A program made the translations under genes and the position numbers. The notes beneath the pieces are model-generated. The model was not told the DNA's origin. It saw nothing but the letters and a program-made list of their open reading frames with translations, and did no database searches. A DNA stretch of 37,710 nucleotides from Candidatus Giovannonibacteria bacterium RIFCSPHIGHO2_12_FULL_44_22 (GTDB lineage Bacteria > Patescibacteriota > Minisyncoccia > UBA11713 > 2-01-FULL-45-33), in contig MFHU01000002.1 of NCBI GenBank assembly GCA_001778695.1, positions 1 to 37,710 on the forward strand, read 5' to 3'. The first letter of the stretch is position 1, and each line of letters begins with the position of its first letter. This document shows positions 5,906 through 12,624 of this stretch, one piece after another.

Positions 5906-8900
5906 CTATATCTTCCGAATCTCTTCGGCAATGAGAGAGGGCAGGCCGTTGCGGGAGGAATATTTTCCGCGAACGGTGACGAGACCTTCTTCCAAAATAA
6001 ATTGGCCGTAGTCGCGCAGAGTTCGCGGGAAAACTACCGCCTCAATTTCGTCGGTTAAGTCCTGCAATTTTATGAACATCATTGATTCTCCAGTTTTTGT
6101 GACTATTCTTTTGGTTTGGGTGATGATGGCCGGAAGCGTAACCGAAGACGCCATTTTTTTTATTTTAATTTGCTTGATTGTGGTCGCGTTTTTGTTCTGT
6201 CCGCCAAAGGCGGATCCGCCTTTGGCGGAGAATTGCTCTAGTGGATGTCCCGAAACGTAAAGTCCCATTAGCTCTTTTTCCCAGGAAAGTTTTTCGGCCA
6301 AAGTCGCCGGCATGACTTTATCCAGCCGCAAAGTTGGCACAGATGAACTATCCGCCATCATGCTGAAAAGCGATGATTGATTTTGGGATTTAGTATGATG
6401 CGAGGAATGGGCGTATTCTAAAATGCGGTCCATGTTTTTTAACGTTTCGTTTCTTTCCCCAAATTCGTCCAAAGCGCCGGCTTTGGCTAAGGATTCAATT
6501 GACCTTTTATTGAGATCTTTGGACTGGACGCGTTCCAAAAAATCTGCCAAGGATTTATATGGGCCGTTTTTCCGGCGCTCTTCGATTATCGCTTCCACTA
6601 TATTTTCTCCCACGTTTTTTATTGAAGAAAGTCCGAAACGAATTTCCCCGCCTAGACTCGCGCTAGGCGAGGCTGGCTTTTTATCCCCCTCTGGTATTGA
6701 AAAAATTTTGTCGCTTTGGTTTATGGTGGGCGGAAGCACGGAAATCTCCGAGCTTTTACATTCTTTTATTAGGTAAGCGATGCGTTCCGTGTCTTTTTTG
6801 TCGGAGTTGAGAAGTGAAGTCATAAATTCAATCGTATAATGATATTTTAAATAAGCGGTCTGGAAACTTAACATGGCGTAGGAAGCCGCGTGCGACCGGT
6901 TAAACCCGTATCTGGAAAAAGGCTCCAAAAGGTCGCCCAATTTTTCGGCGATGCTTTTTTGGATTTTATTGGTTATCATTTTGCTTACGAATTTTTCTTT
7001 TTGCTCTTCCAGCAGTTTTCTTATTTTTTTGCCGATGGCCTTTCTTAAAATATCGGCTTCGGCCATAGTGAACCCCGCCAGATCCCTAGCTATCTGCATC
7101 AGCTGTTCTTGATAAACCGCGATGCCGTAAGTATTTTTTAAAATCGGCTCAAGCTTGGGATGGGTGTATTCAACTTTTTCTTTGCCGTGTTTTCTGGCTA
7201 TGAAAGAGGGAATCAGCTCCATCGGCCCCGGCCTAAAAAGCGCTACCATGGCGATAATATCTTCAATATTTGTCGGCCCCAGCTCTTTTAAAAATCTAGT
7301 CATACCAGCGCCTTCCAATTGAAATACACCTACGGTTTTCCCTTCGCCCAGCATTTTATAGGGAGCGGGATCTTCCAAATTTAAATTTTGCACGTCAATA
7401 TCCACGCCGTGCCGAGCTTTTACCAATTTCAATGTGTCTTCAATAGTGCTTAAATTTTTCAAACCCAAAAAATCCATTTTCAAAAGCCCCAAATCCATAA
7501 TGGCGTGCATATCGTATTGCGTGACGACTGCTTCCTGCCGCGCTTCAGAGCGCCCTTCTTCGCCTCCTCTTATGGCCGCGCGCTGCAGAGGCACGATTTC
7601 CGAAAGCGGTTCTTTAGTAATCACGACTCCAGAAGCGTGCACCGAGGCGTGCCGCGCCACTCCTTCCAATTTTATCGCGGCTTCAAGCATCCGCTTGGCA
7701 TCGGGATTGGTCCCGGAAATATTTTTAAGTTCCGGCACATTTTTCAAACATTGAGCCAAGTAGCCCTCTTTTTCATTTTGGTTTGGGTTGAAAGGTATCA
7801 TTTTCGCGACTTGGTCAGCTAGCGCCAAGCTTATTCCCAGCGCACGGCCCGCGTCTCTTATTGCGGCGCGTGCGGCCATGGTTCCAAAAGTTATAATTTG
7901 GGCCACGCGGTCCCTACCGTATTTTTGGGCGACGTATTCAATAACTTCGTCCCGGCGGGTATCGGCGAAATCCAAATCAATATCGGGGGGCTCCACGCGT
8001 TCGGGGTTTAAAAATCTTTCAAAAATCAAATTATATTTGATCGGGTCAACGCTGGTTATTTCAAGCACATAAGAAATCAACGAACCAGCGGCGGAACCTC
8101 GGCCTGGGCCCACCACGATTTTATTTGTTTTTGCCCAGTTGACGAAATCCCAAACCACCAAAAAATATTCAACAAACCCGGTTTTTTCTATGACGGAAAG
8201 TTCATATTCCAGCCGTTTTTTTATTTCCGGATCAATTTTTTTACCGTATCTTTTTTCCAAACCTTCTTGGCAAAGTTTTTTCAGATAAGAAAGAGCTGTC
8301 TCGCCATCGGGCGCGTTGAAATGCGGCAGTTGGATTTTATCGAGCTCTATTTTTAGATCGCAGGCTTCGGCGACGCGCAAAGTGTTGGAAATTGCTTCAG
8401 GCATATCTTTAAAAAGTTCCCGCATTTCATCCGGGCTTCTTAAGGAATAATCGTCGTCTTTCATGGTTAGGCGATCTTCGTCATCAAGCCGGGTGTTGGT
8501 TTGTACCGCCAAAAGCACATCATGCGCCCCCGCGTCTTCTTTATTTAAATAATGAATGTCTTGGGTCGCGACCAATGGGGCGTTAAATTTTTTGGCAAAA
8601 TTTATAAGATGCTTTACCAAAAAATCATAATTGGGCACATTGGGGTGCGAGCCGATTTCTATGAAAAAATTTTCTTCCCCGAAAATATTTTGGTATTCAC
8701 GAAGCAACTTTTCCGCTTTTTCTTCGTCATCATTTAAAAGCGCGCGAGGGATTTCGCCTGACATGCATCCAGAAAGCGCGATCAGCCCCGCCGAATGTTT
8801 TTTCAGCAAATTTTTGTCTACCCTGGGCTTATAATAAAAACCTTCCAGATGCGAGACCGTGACAAGGCGCACCAAATTTTTATATCCTTCCAAATCTTTG

Positions 8901-9175
8901 GAAAGCAAAATTAAATGATACCTGCGGTCGTCAACGCCCGGGCGTTTTTCATAAAGAGAATTTGCCGCGATGTAGGCTTCCAGCCCGATAATCGGTTTTA
9001 TTCCAACTTTTTTGCAGGATTTATAAAATTCTATGGCGGCGTAGAGATTTCCATGGTCGGTGATGGCAAGGGCGGGCATGCCCAATTTTTTCGCTTTGGC
9101 AACCAAATCATCAACCTTGGCAAGACCGTCCAAAAGTGAGTAGTGCGAATGAGTGTGGAGATGGACGAAAGACAT
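5906..9175 (-). CDS. dnaE: DNA polymerase III alpha subunit
   Basis: This is the replicative polymerase catalytic subunit, 1089 aa. The N-terminal PHP domain (about 1-280) keeps the metal motifs HLHTHSHYS (5-13) and ITDHGN. The polymerase core has GPGRGSAAGSLISY, PDIDLDFAD (the catalytic Asp pair), VVTQYDMHAIMDLGLLKMDFLGL and FRPGPM. Finger, HhH and C-terminal OB-fold (about 985-1080) segments follow. Three places carry residues not expected in the family and coincide with palindromic DNA: about 535-550, about 830-843 (KKPASPSASLGG) and 982-992 (SAKGGSAFGGQ). It is divergent from rnhB with 65 bp between starts; a -10 box TAGAAT lies 6 nt before the ATG. Confidence 0.97.
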   Translation of the reverse strand: MSFVHLHTHSHYSLLDGLAKVDDLVAKAKKLGMPALAITDHGNLYAAIEFYKSCKKVGIKPIIGLEAYIAANSLYEKRPGVDDRRYHLILLSKDLEGYKNLVRLVTVSHLEGFYYKPRVDKNLLKKHSAGLIALSGCMSGEIPRALLNDDEEKAEKLLREYQNIFGEENFFIEIGSHPNVPNYDFLVKHLINFAKKFNAPLVATQDIHYLNKEDAGAHDVLLAVQTNTRLDDEDRLTMKDDDYSLRSPDEMRELFKDMPEAISNTLRVAEACDLKIELDKIQLPHFNAPDGETALSYLKKLCQEGLEKRYGKKIDPEIKKRLEYELSVIEKTGFVEYFLVVWDFVNWAKTNKIVVGPGRGSAAGSLISYVLEITSVDPIKYNLIFERFLNPERVEPPDIDLDFADTRRDEVIEYVAQKYGRDRVAQIITFGTMAARAAIRDAGRALGISLALADQVAKMIPFNPNQNEKEGYLAQCLKNVPELKNISGTNPDAKRMLEAAIKLEGVARHASVHASGVVITKEPLSEIVPLQRAAIRGGEEGRSEARQEAVVTQYDMHAIMDLGLLKMDFLGLKNLSTIEDTLKLVKARHGVDIDVQNLNLEDPAPYKMLGEGKTVGVFQLEGAGMTRFLKELGPTNIEDIIAMVALFRPGPMELIPSFIARKHGKEKVEYTHPKLEPILKNTYGIAVYQEQLMQIARDLAGFTMAEADILRKAIGKKIRKLLEEQKEKFVSKMITNKIQKSIAEKLGDLLEPFSRYGFNRSHAASYAMLSFQTAYLKYHYTIEFMTSLLNSDKKDTERIAYLIKECKSSEISVLPPTINQSDKIFSIPEGDKKPASPSASLGGEIRFGLSSIKNVGENIVEAIIEERRKNGPYKSLADFLERVQSKDLNKRSIESLAKAGALDEFGERNETLKNMDRILEYAHSSHHTKSQNQSSLFSMMADSSSVPTLRLDKVMPATLAEKLSWEKELMGLYVSGHPLEQFSAKGGSAFGGQNKNATTIKQIKIKKMASSVTLPAIITQTKRIVTKTGESMMFIKLQDLTDEIEAVVFPRTLRDYGQFILEEGLVTVRGKYSSRNGLPSLIAEEIRKI
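6200..6229. repeat. perfect 30-bp palindrome inside dnaE
   Basis: Positions 6200-6229 equal their own reverse complement and are centred on GGATCC (left half TCCGCCAAAGGCGGA). On the coding strand they encode SAKGGSAFGG between the HhH and OB regions of DnaE. A copy with one base changed lies in the metal ATPase gene at 18725-18754. Confidence 0.85.
6649..6669. repeat. second palindromic element inside dnaE
   Basis: CGCCTAG (6649-6655) and CTAGGCG (6663-6669) are perfect arms around a 7-nt loop; the surrounding GC-rich bases encode the extra KKPASPSASLGG. Confidence 0.6.
7540..7553. repeat. third, weaker palindromic element inside dnaE
   Basis: GCGCT (7540-7544) and AGCGC (7549-7553) with a TCAG loop lie inside a GC-rich stretch (about 7530-7590). 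It encodes RGGEEGRSEARQEA just before the conserved VVTQYDM, where ordinary DnaE proteins are shorter. Confidence 0.45.
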
Positions 9176-9181
9176 GGCTAC

Positions 9182-9233
9182 ATTCTAGACAAAAAAATTA
9201 CTGTTTGCTAGCCTATCCTCTTTTTATTAAAAT
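9182..9233. promoter_or_regulatory. divergent promoters for dnaE and rnhB
   Basis: For dnaE the minus strand has TAGAAT (complement of 9182-9187), 6 nt before the ATG at 9175. For rnhB the plus strand has TTGCTA (9205-9210), a 17-nt spacer and TAAAAT (9228-9233), 7 nt before ATG 9241. Neither gene has a Shine-Dalgarno, so both look leaderless. Confidence 0.55.
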
Positions 9234-9240
9234 TTAGAAT

Positions 9241-9825
9241 ATGGCGCGGTATGTTATTGGCATAGATGAGGTGGGGCGGGGGCCGTTGGCCGGGCCGATT
9301 ACGGTCGGAGCGGTGGCGACGAAAGGAAGGATTGATTTTTTGCGCGGGATTAAGGATTCAAAAAAACTTTCAGCAAAACAGCGCGAAGAATGGCTTTCAA
9401 AAATCAAAGAAAAACAATTAAAATATAGAAATTTTGAAATAGCGCTGGCATCGGTGGGGGTGTCTACAATTGATAAAATCGGGATTTCCGCCTCCGCCAG
9501 GCTGGCCGTAGGGAGATGCCTTAAAAAATTAAAAATTAAAAATAAAAACCACAAAATTTTGCTAGACGGCAGTCTTTACGCGCCACGGACTTATTTAAAT
9601 CAAAAGACTATTATAAAAGGCGACGAAAAAATTCCGCTCATCGCGGCGGCGTCCATTTTCGCCAAAATCTGGCGCGACAAAAAAATGGTGAAACTCCATG
9701 AGCAGTTTCCAAAATATCGCTTTGATTTGCATAAAGGTTACGGCACCAAGCTCCATTGCAAGCTTGTAAAAAAACACGGATTATGCGATATTCATCGTAG
9801 AAGCTTTTGTACAAAACTGGTTTGA
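9241..9825 (+). CDS. rnhB: ribonuclease HII
   Basis: RNase HII nicks RNA-DNA hybrids and removes misincorporated ribonucleotides. The 194-aa protein has the N-terminal signature GIDEVGRGPLAGP with catalytic D9 and E10, the third acidic site in ILLDGSLY, ASIFAKIWRD with the fourth Asp, and the C-terminal HKGYGTKLH. Length and motif order are normal for the family. The start at 9241 is fixed by the motif beginning at residue 7 and by the -10 box 7 nt upstream. Confidence 0.96.
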   Translation: MARYVIGIDEVGRGPLAGPITVGAVATKGRIDFLRGIKDSKKLSAKQREEWLSKIKEKQLKYRNFEIALASVGVSTIDKIGISASARLAVGRCLKKLKIKNKNHKILLDGSLYAPRTYLNQKTIIKGDEKIPLIAAASIFAKIWRDKKMVKLHEQFPKYRFDLHKGYGTKLHCKLVKKHGLCDIHRRSFCTKLV

Positions 9826-9864
9826 TTTTCTTATCTTAAAGTAGCGCAAAAGGAGGGATTTACG

Positions 9865-10155
9865 ATGCTTTGGCTTATAGTGCTTTGGCTGGGAATCGGA
9901 TTTTGCTTATCATTTCATTTTGATAAGCCGGGTAGTGGTCTTGAAGATGAAGAAGAATTCCTTTTGGGACTCTGGAGAGAAAAGAGAAGTCGCTTTGGTA
10001 AAGAAAAAGGGAAATGGGGCGATAGAGGACTACATTTTGCGCAGCTCGTAATAGATTTTTCTTGGTGCTTAATTGGTCCCTTAATTCTCTCGAGTTGGAT
10101 ACGAAAAAAAGTCTATCGTTTTGGAGTCTGGGCTGTTCCAAAATCTTACGTTTGA
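9865..10155 (+). CDS. small membrane protein of unknown function
   Basis: A 96-aa ORF begins with MLWLIVLWLGIGFCLSFHF, a clear N-terminal membrane segment or signal anchor. A charged stretch follows (LEDEEEFLLGLWREKRSR), then a second hydrophobic region (LVIDFSWCLIGPLILSSWI, about 62-80) and a basic end. Shine-Dalgarno AAAAGGAGGG lies 8 nt before the ATG. A possible promoter is TTGTAC (9808-9813), 18 nt, TATCTT (9832-9837), inside the end of rnhB. No family is recognised. The 10172 gene follows within 17 nt, so the two form an operon ended by the terminator at 10614. Confidence 0.65.
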   Translation: MLWLIVLWLGIGFCLSFHFDKPGSGLEDEEEFLLGLWREKRSRFGKEKGKWGDRGLHFAQLVIDFSWCLIGPLILSSWIRKKVYRFGVWAVPKSYV

Positions 10156-10171
10156 GAAAAAAGGAGGGCGT

Positions 10172-10588
10172 ATGCAGAAAACGAAAAAGAAAAAATGGTT
10201 CTTTCGAAAACCAGTCGGTGATTCAGAGGTGATGCAAAGAGGAAATCTAAGTACTCGAACAACGAGCGCGATAACATGTGGGCTCTGTGGCACTTGTCAT
10301 CCCGAGCTTAATCATAGCGACGACGGATATACGACTTTTCGTTTTTTAGGTCGGGAAGCTGTTATGGAGTGTTGTGGTAAGGTCGTGGATGTGGTTTACC
10401 GTGAATGGAAAGAAGAATTTGCCCAACATTATTTGGAGGCGGAATTTGCTTCCGATCCACTTGCAAATAAGTACTATGCTATTCGGAGCATTATTCTTAG
10501 GGTGAGCTTGTTGTGGCGAGCAAAAGCAGATAAACAATCTGTCGCGTCGGAAAAAGTTCAGAAAACAGTTAGGCCGTTACACGCGTAA
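10172..10588 (+). CDS. small CxxCxxC protein of unknown function
   Basis: A 138-aa soluble protein starts MQKTKKKKWFFRKPVGDSE and has a Shine-Dalgarno AAAAAAGGAGGG 4 nt before the ATG, which decides this start over an in-frame ATG at 10121. It carries TCGLCGTCHPEL (C-x2-C-x2-C-H) and MECCGKVVD, which could together bind zinc or another metal, followed by a helical half (VVYREWKEEFAQHYLEAEF). I cannot name a family. It is second in an operon with the membrane protein at 9865. Confidence 0.7.
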   Translation: MQKTKKKKWFFRKPVGDSEVMQRGNLSTRTTSAITCGLCGTCHPELNHSDDGYTTFRFLGREAVMECCGKVVDVVYREWKEEFAQHYLEAEFASDPLANKYYAIRSIILRVSLLWRAKADKQSVASEKVQKTVRPLHA

Positions 10589-10613
10589 AAAGGACGCCAG
10601 TTTTCATTCCGTT

Positions 10614-10639
10614 GAGGGGGCCACACCAACCCCCTTTTT
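10614..10639 (+). terminator. rho-independent terminator
   Basis: GGGGG (10616-10620) pairs with CCCCC (10630-10634) across a 9-nt loop, followed by TTTTT. It ends the 9865-10588 operon just before the rpmF promoter. Confidence 0.75.
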
Positions 10640-10642
10640 CTA

Positions 10643-10670
10643 TTGATTTTTTAATCAGGCATGATAAACT
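10643..10670 (+). promoter_or_regulatory. rpmF promoter, leaderless type
   Basis: TTGATT (10643-10648), a 16-nt spacer and TAAACT (10665-10670), 7 nt before ATG 10678; no Shine-Dalgarno. Confidence 0.45.
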
Positions 10671-10677
10671 TTAAACC

Positions 10678-10914
10678 ATGACAGTTCGGATGAGGCATAC
10701 GCCTTCACACACCAAAAACCGCAGGTCGCATCACGCGCTTTCCGCGATCTCTTTGATAAAATGCCCAAAATGCAGGGCGAGCGCTTTGCCGCATATGGTT
10801 TGCGGAAATTGCGGGTTTTATAAAGGCCGAGAAGTCGTGAATGTGCTTAAAAAACTTACCAAAAAAGAGCGCAAGGAGAAAACAAAAGAATTAGAGGCAA
10901 GCCAAACTAAATAA
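10678..10914 (+). CDS. rpmF: 50S ribosomal protein L32
   Basis: The 78-aa L32 starts [19 protein letters not shown], the conserved basic N-terminus. It has the zinc ribbon CPKC (29-32) and CGNCG (42-46), then a Lys/Glu-rich tail longer than usual ([19 protein letters not shown]). Its place between two unrelated transcription units is unusual only in that the common upstream DUF177 gene is missing. Confidence 0.93.
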   Translation: MTVRMRHTPSHTKNRRSHHALSAISLIKCPKCRASALPHMVCGNCGFYKGREVVNVLKKLTKKERKEKTKELEASQTK

Positions 10915-10954
10915 TTTTTACTAAAAAAAGCCAGGCGTAAAAATTATTCAGATT

Positions 10955-10963
10955 TGCTTAGCT
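10955..10963 (+). promoter_or_regulatory. extended -10 box of nusB-Nudix
   Basis: TGC plus TTAGCT (10958-10963) lies 8 nt before ATG 10972. It is a poor hexamer, but the TTTGC extension recurs at other starts in the window. Confidence 0.35.
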
Positions 10964-10971
10964 TAATTAAT

Positions 10972-11907
10972 ATGGCCAACAGGCACCTTTCCAGATCAAT
11001 AGCGATGCAAGCCCTCTTTGAATGGGATTTTTATGGTGGCCTGCCCGACGGCAAGGCGGGCAAAGAAAAAATAAAAGCGATTTTGGATCGAGATCTCGGA
11101 GAATTCGGGCCGGGGTTGCGTGACGAAGGTTTCGCCAAAAAATTGGTTGAGGGAGTTGCCAAGCATGAAAAAGAAATTGACGATATTATTGAAAAAGCCG
11201 CACCCGAATGGCCTATTCCGCAAATCGCGCCGGTTGATAGAAACGTGCTCCGCATCGGGCTTTTTGAACTTCTTTTTGGCGACCAAAAAGAAGTTCCGCC
11301 CAAAGTTGCCATCAATGAAGCGATTGAAATCGCCAAAACTTTCGGAGGAGATTCATCCGGCCGTTTTGTAAACGGAGTTTTGGGAACGATTTACCGTGAA
11401 TTGGGCGAGCCAGGCAAAGACGATACGGGCAAGCAAAAATACGAACTGGATTTGGAAAAACTTCCCAAAGAAGATTTAGTGGGTGCGGTGGTTATCAGAA
11501 AAGAACCTGCCCGACGGCAAGGCGGAAAGAATGAAATACTTTTTGCTTTAGTACACGACGTTTTTGGTTACTGGACTTTTTCCAAGGGGCATCTTCAAAA
11601 AGGCGAAGAGTTGGAAAAAGGAGCTCGGCGGAAAGTGAAAGAAGAGCTTGATATTAAAAACTTGGATATTTTAAAAAAAATCGGTGGAAACGAATACATC
11701 GCTTCTGACCCGGAAACCGGACCGACTAGGCGTCGTGTCAATTATTTTTTAGCCGAGACTAAAGAAAAAGAATTAAAACTTGAGAGTTCCGGCGGTTTGG
11801 ATGACGCCAAGTGGTTCACGTTGGACGAAGTTAGGAGCCTTAAAATGTATTCAGACATAAAACCGATTTTGGAAAACGCTCTTGCCGAATTAAATCTTAA
11901 ATTATAA
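10972..11907 (+). CDS. nusB: NusB antitermination domain fused to a Nudix hydrolase domain
   Basis: The 311-aa protein has a complete NusB domain (about 1-145: NRHLSRSIAMQALFEWDF, PVDRNVLRIGLFELLF, PPKVAINEAIEIAKTFGGD, RFVNGVLGTIYRE), which binds boxA RNA with S10. It is followed by a Nudix domain (about 165-305). The Nudix box spans 206-228 and departs from the consensus: it reads RKVKEELDI, with K for the first E of REUXEEXGU and D for G, while the metal-binding EE pair is kept. Substrate is unknown. Extra residues GLPDGKAGK (23-31) and PARRQGGK (179-186) are encoded by two copies of one 20-nt element. ATG 10972 is chosen because NusB homology begins there. rnc follows 2 nt later. Confidence 0.92.
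   Translation: MANRHLSRSIAMQALFEWDFYGGLPDGKAGKEKIKAILDRDLGEFGPGLRDEGFAKKLVEGVAKHEKEIDDIIEKAAPEWPIPQIAPVDRNVLRIGLFELLFGDQKEVPPKVAINEAIEIAKTFGGDSSGRFVNGVLGTIYRELGEPGKDDTGKQKYELDLEKLPKEDLVGAVVIRKEPARRQGGKNEILFALVHDVFGYWTFSKGHLQKGEELEKGARRKVKEELDIKNLDILKKIGGNEYIASDPETGPTRRRVNYFLAETKEKELKLESSGGLDDAKWFTLDEVRSLKMYSDIKPILENALAELNLKL
11040..11062. repeat. palindromic element copy 1 in nusB-Nudix
   Basis: TGCCCG (11042-11047) and CGGGCA (11057-11062) are inverted arms. The 20-mer CCTGCCCGACGGCAAGGCGG (11040-11059) recurs at 11506-11525. Here it is read as LPDGKAG. Confidence 0.75.
11506..11525. repeat. palindromic element copy 2 in nusB-Nudix
   Basis: This is an identical 20-mer to 11040-11059, but here it is read in another frame as PARRQGG, at the start of the Nudix domain. 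Confidence 0.75.
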
Positions 11908-11909
11908 AA

Positions 11910-12623
11910 ATGATAGATTTAAAAGCATTTGAAAAAATTTTAGGAGTAACATTTAAAGATCGGGCGCTTTTAACGCAAGCTCTAACTCACCGATCTTATA
12001 TAAATGAAAACTTCGCGATGCCTGGAGGTCCCACCTCATCGGCGGGTAAGCACAACGAGCGATTGGAATTTCTGGGAGACGCCGTATTGGAGTTGGCAAT
12101 CACTGAATATATTTACGAAAAATTTCCGGCGAGTCCGGAAGGCGAGCTTACCAGCCTGCGGGCTTCTTTGGTTAACGCTAATATGCTGGGGGCGGTGGCG
12201 GCGGAACTGGATTTCAATAATTTCTTATTGCTTTCTCGTGGCGAGGCTAGAGATGTAGGCAGGGCGCGCCAGTATATTTTGGCCAACACGTACGAAGCCG
12301 TGATAGGGGCGATTTATTTGGATCAGGGTTACGGTCCGGCGCGTGATTTTATTATTAGAATTCTCGCGCCTAAGATTTCAGAAATTTTAGAAAAAAAACT
12401 TTACAGAGACGCTAAAAGTTTATTTCAGGAAGAGGCCCAGGATAGGGCAAGTATTACCCCGACCTACGAGGTATCAAAAGAATGGGGCCCTGACCATGAT
12501 AAACATTTTGTTGTGGGAGTTTATTTAGGGAAAGATTTAGTGGCCGAAGGGGAGGGGCCGTCTAAACAAGAAGCCCAACAGCAAGCCGCCGAAGCCGCTC
12601 TTAAAATAAAAAACTGGGAATAA
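11910..12623 (+). CDS. rnc: ribonuclease III
   Basis: RNase III cleaves double-stranded RNA in rRNA processing. The 237-aa protein has the RIII signature HNERLEFLGDAVLEL with the catalytic acidic residues, GELTSLRASLVN and NTYEAVIGAIYLDQG. A C-terminal dsRNA-binding domain follows (about 165-235: SLFQEEAQD, TPTYEV, GEGPSKQEAQQQAAEAAL). Between HRSYINENF and HNERLEFLG lie about 11 extra residues (MPGGPTSSAGK), matching a palindromic DNA stretch. It starts 2 nt after nusB-Nudix and is followed immediately by smc, so the three form an operon. Confidence 0.96.
   Translation: MIDLKAFEKILGVTFKDRALLTQALTHRSYINENFAMPGGPTSSAGKHNERLEFLGDAVLELAITEYIYEKFPASPEGELTSLRASLVNANMLGAVAAELDFNNFLLLSRGEARDVGRARQYILANTYEAVIGAIYLDQGYGPARDFIIRILAPKISEILEKKLYRDAKSLFQEEAQDRASITPTYEVSKEWGPDHDKHFVVGVYLGKDLVAEGEGPSKQEAQQQAAEAALKIKNWE
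12025..12037. repeat. small palindrome inside rnc
   Basis: GAGGT (12025-12029) and ACCTC (12033-12037) around CCC, within a GC-rich stretch (12019-12050) that encodes the extra PGGPTSSAGK before the RNase III signature. Confidence 0.45.
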
Positions 12624-12624
12624 T

